A DNA stretch of 5,705 bases from JBEKCP01 sp050014815 (GTDB lineage: Bacteria; Planctomycetota; Planctomycetia; Pirellulales; Thermoguttaceae). Location of the stretch: NCBI GenBank assembly GCA_050014815.1, contig JBEKCP010000410.1, positions 1 through 5,705 of the forward strand. The letters run 5' to 3'. Below the pieces are notes generated by a model. The model worked only from the letters and a program-made list of their open reading frames with translations. It was not told the origin of the DNA and searched no databases. Both the position numbers and the translations under genes were made by a program. Position 1 is the stretch's first letter. Each line of letters starts with the position of its first letter. Positions 5,334 to 5,705 of this stretch are shown in pieces.

Positions 5334-5705
5334 ATGATGGCTAAGCAACGCGTAACCGCCGCCCTCGCATTTCTGTCGATCTTGGGATCATGTTTTTCAG
5401 TGCCGATCCTGGGCGGCGACGGGGTCGCGGGGATGCCGCCGCCAGCCGTTGACGTGGCACTGGGAGAGGGCGGGCTTCTGTCCGGCCTCGTGGTTGACGC
5501 CCAGGGCAAGCCGGCGGCCAACATGCCCGTGTCGCTCCAGGATTTCCAGAATCAAGAGATCGCCTCCGTGGTGACCAATCCACAAGGCCAGTTCGCCATC
5601 CGGTGGGTCCGTGGGGGCGTGTATCAACTGATCACGCCGAAAGGCCGCGGGATGTATCGTTTTTTTGTGGCGGGAGCGGCTCCCCCATCGGCCCGCCCGG
5701 GGGCC
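5334..5705 (+). CDS. Exported carboxypeptidase-regulatory-like domain protein, 3' partial
   Basis: The open frame starts ATGATG at 5334, 8 nt after AAAGGAG (5319-5325), and runs without a stop for 124 codons to the window edge. Residues 1-27 form an export signal: Lys and Arg, then a hydrophobic core (VTAALAFLSILG). ILGSC (residues 16-20) could serve as a lipobox, but the hydrophobic stretch continues past Cys20, so ordinary Sec export with cleavage near residue 27 is as likely. Residues about 48-100 (LSGLVVDAQGKPAANMPVSL, then VVTNPQGQFAIRWVRGGVYQL) match the pattern of a CarboxypepD_reg beta-sandwich: G-x-V-x-D-x-x-G-x-P, then T-[DN]-x-x-G-x-F. Such domains are common in planctomycete envelope and secreted proteins. 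The segment FVAGAAPPSARPG after it is typical of a linker. The substrate and the missing C-terminus cannot be judged. Confidence 0.85.
   Translation, partial: MMAKQRVTAALAFLSILGSCFSVPILGGDGVAGMPPPAVDVALGEGGLLSGLVVDAQGKPAANMPVSLQDFQNQEIASVVTNPQGQFAIRWVRGGVYQLITPKGRGMYRFFVAGAAPPSARPGA

Overview
The window looks like chromosomal DNA from a GC-rich planctomycete (Planctomycetota, perhaps Pirellulales-like). The signs are the high G+C, widely spaced short operons, a trace of a Gfo/Idh/MocA oxidoreductase, a secreted carboxypeptidase-regulatory-like protein and many intergenic palindromic elements. This assignment rests on protein style and repeat style; no rRNA or marker gene is present.

Layout from left to right. 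(1) 1-1054: an uncharacterised lipoprotein gene (144-1004, +) lies between two palindromic elements of the same design (about 5-68 and 961-1054). (2) 863-1618 (-): a two-helix membrane protein of unknown function, convergent with the lipoprotein gene. Both reading frames run into the palindrome at 961-1054, which therefore encodes both C-termini. (3) 1658-1788 (-): a short frameshifted remnant of the C-terminus of a Gfo/Idh/MocA-type oxidoreductase. (4) 1886-2189: no gene, but a large imperfect inverted repeat. Each arm holds two hairpins set 69 nt apart, and the stems differ by compensatory changes. (5) 2220-3230 (-): a complete FabH-like ketoacyl-ACP synthase III with an intact Cys-His-Asn triad. 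(6) 3231-3474: a divergent intergenic region with possible promoters on both strands and a strong hairpin. (7) 3475-4272 (+): a CpsB/CapC/YwqE-type PHP-fold phosphatase, followed after 2 nt by an HExxH (gluzincin-type, DUF1570-like) metallopeptidase at 4275-5165. The two are probably co-transcribed. (8) 5166-5333: a probable structured leader with GC-rich hairpins and a Shine-Dalgarno in a hairpin loop. (9) 5334 to the window edge (+): the start of an exported protein with a carboxypeptidase-regulatory-like domain, cut off by the window end.

The genes do not form one obvious pathway. The KAS III could supply an acyl chain and the CpsB-type phosphatase could act in polysaccharide control, but nothing in the sequence ties them together. 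The most distinctive content is the palindromic DNA: REP/BIME-like or MITE-like elements in several unrelated families, some of which appear to have altered the 3' ends of neighbouring genes, plus the candidate structured leader before the last gene.
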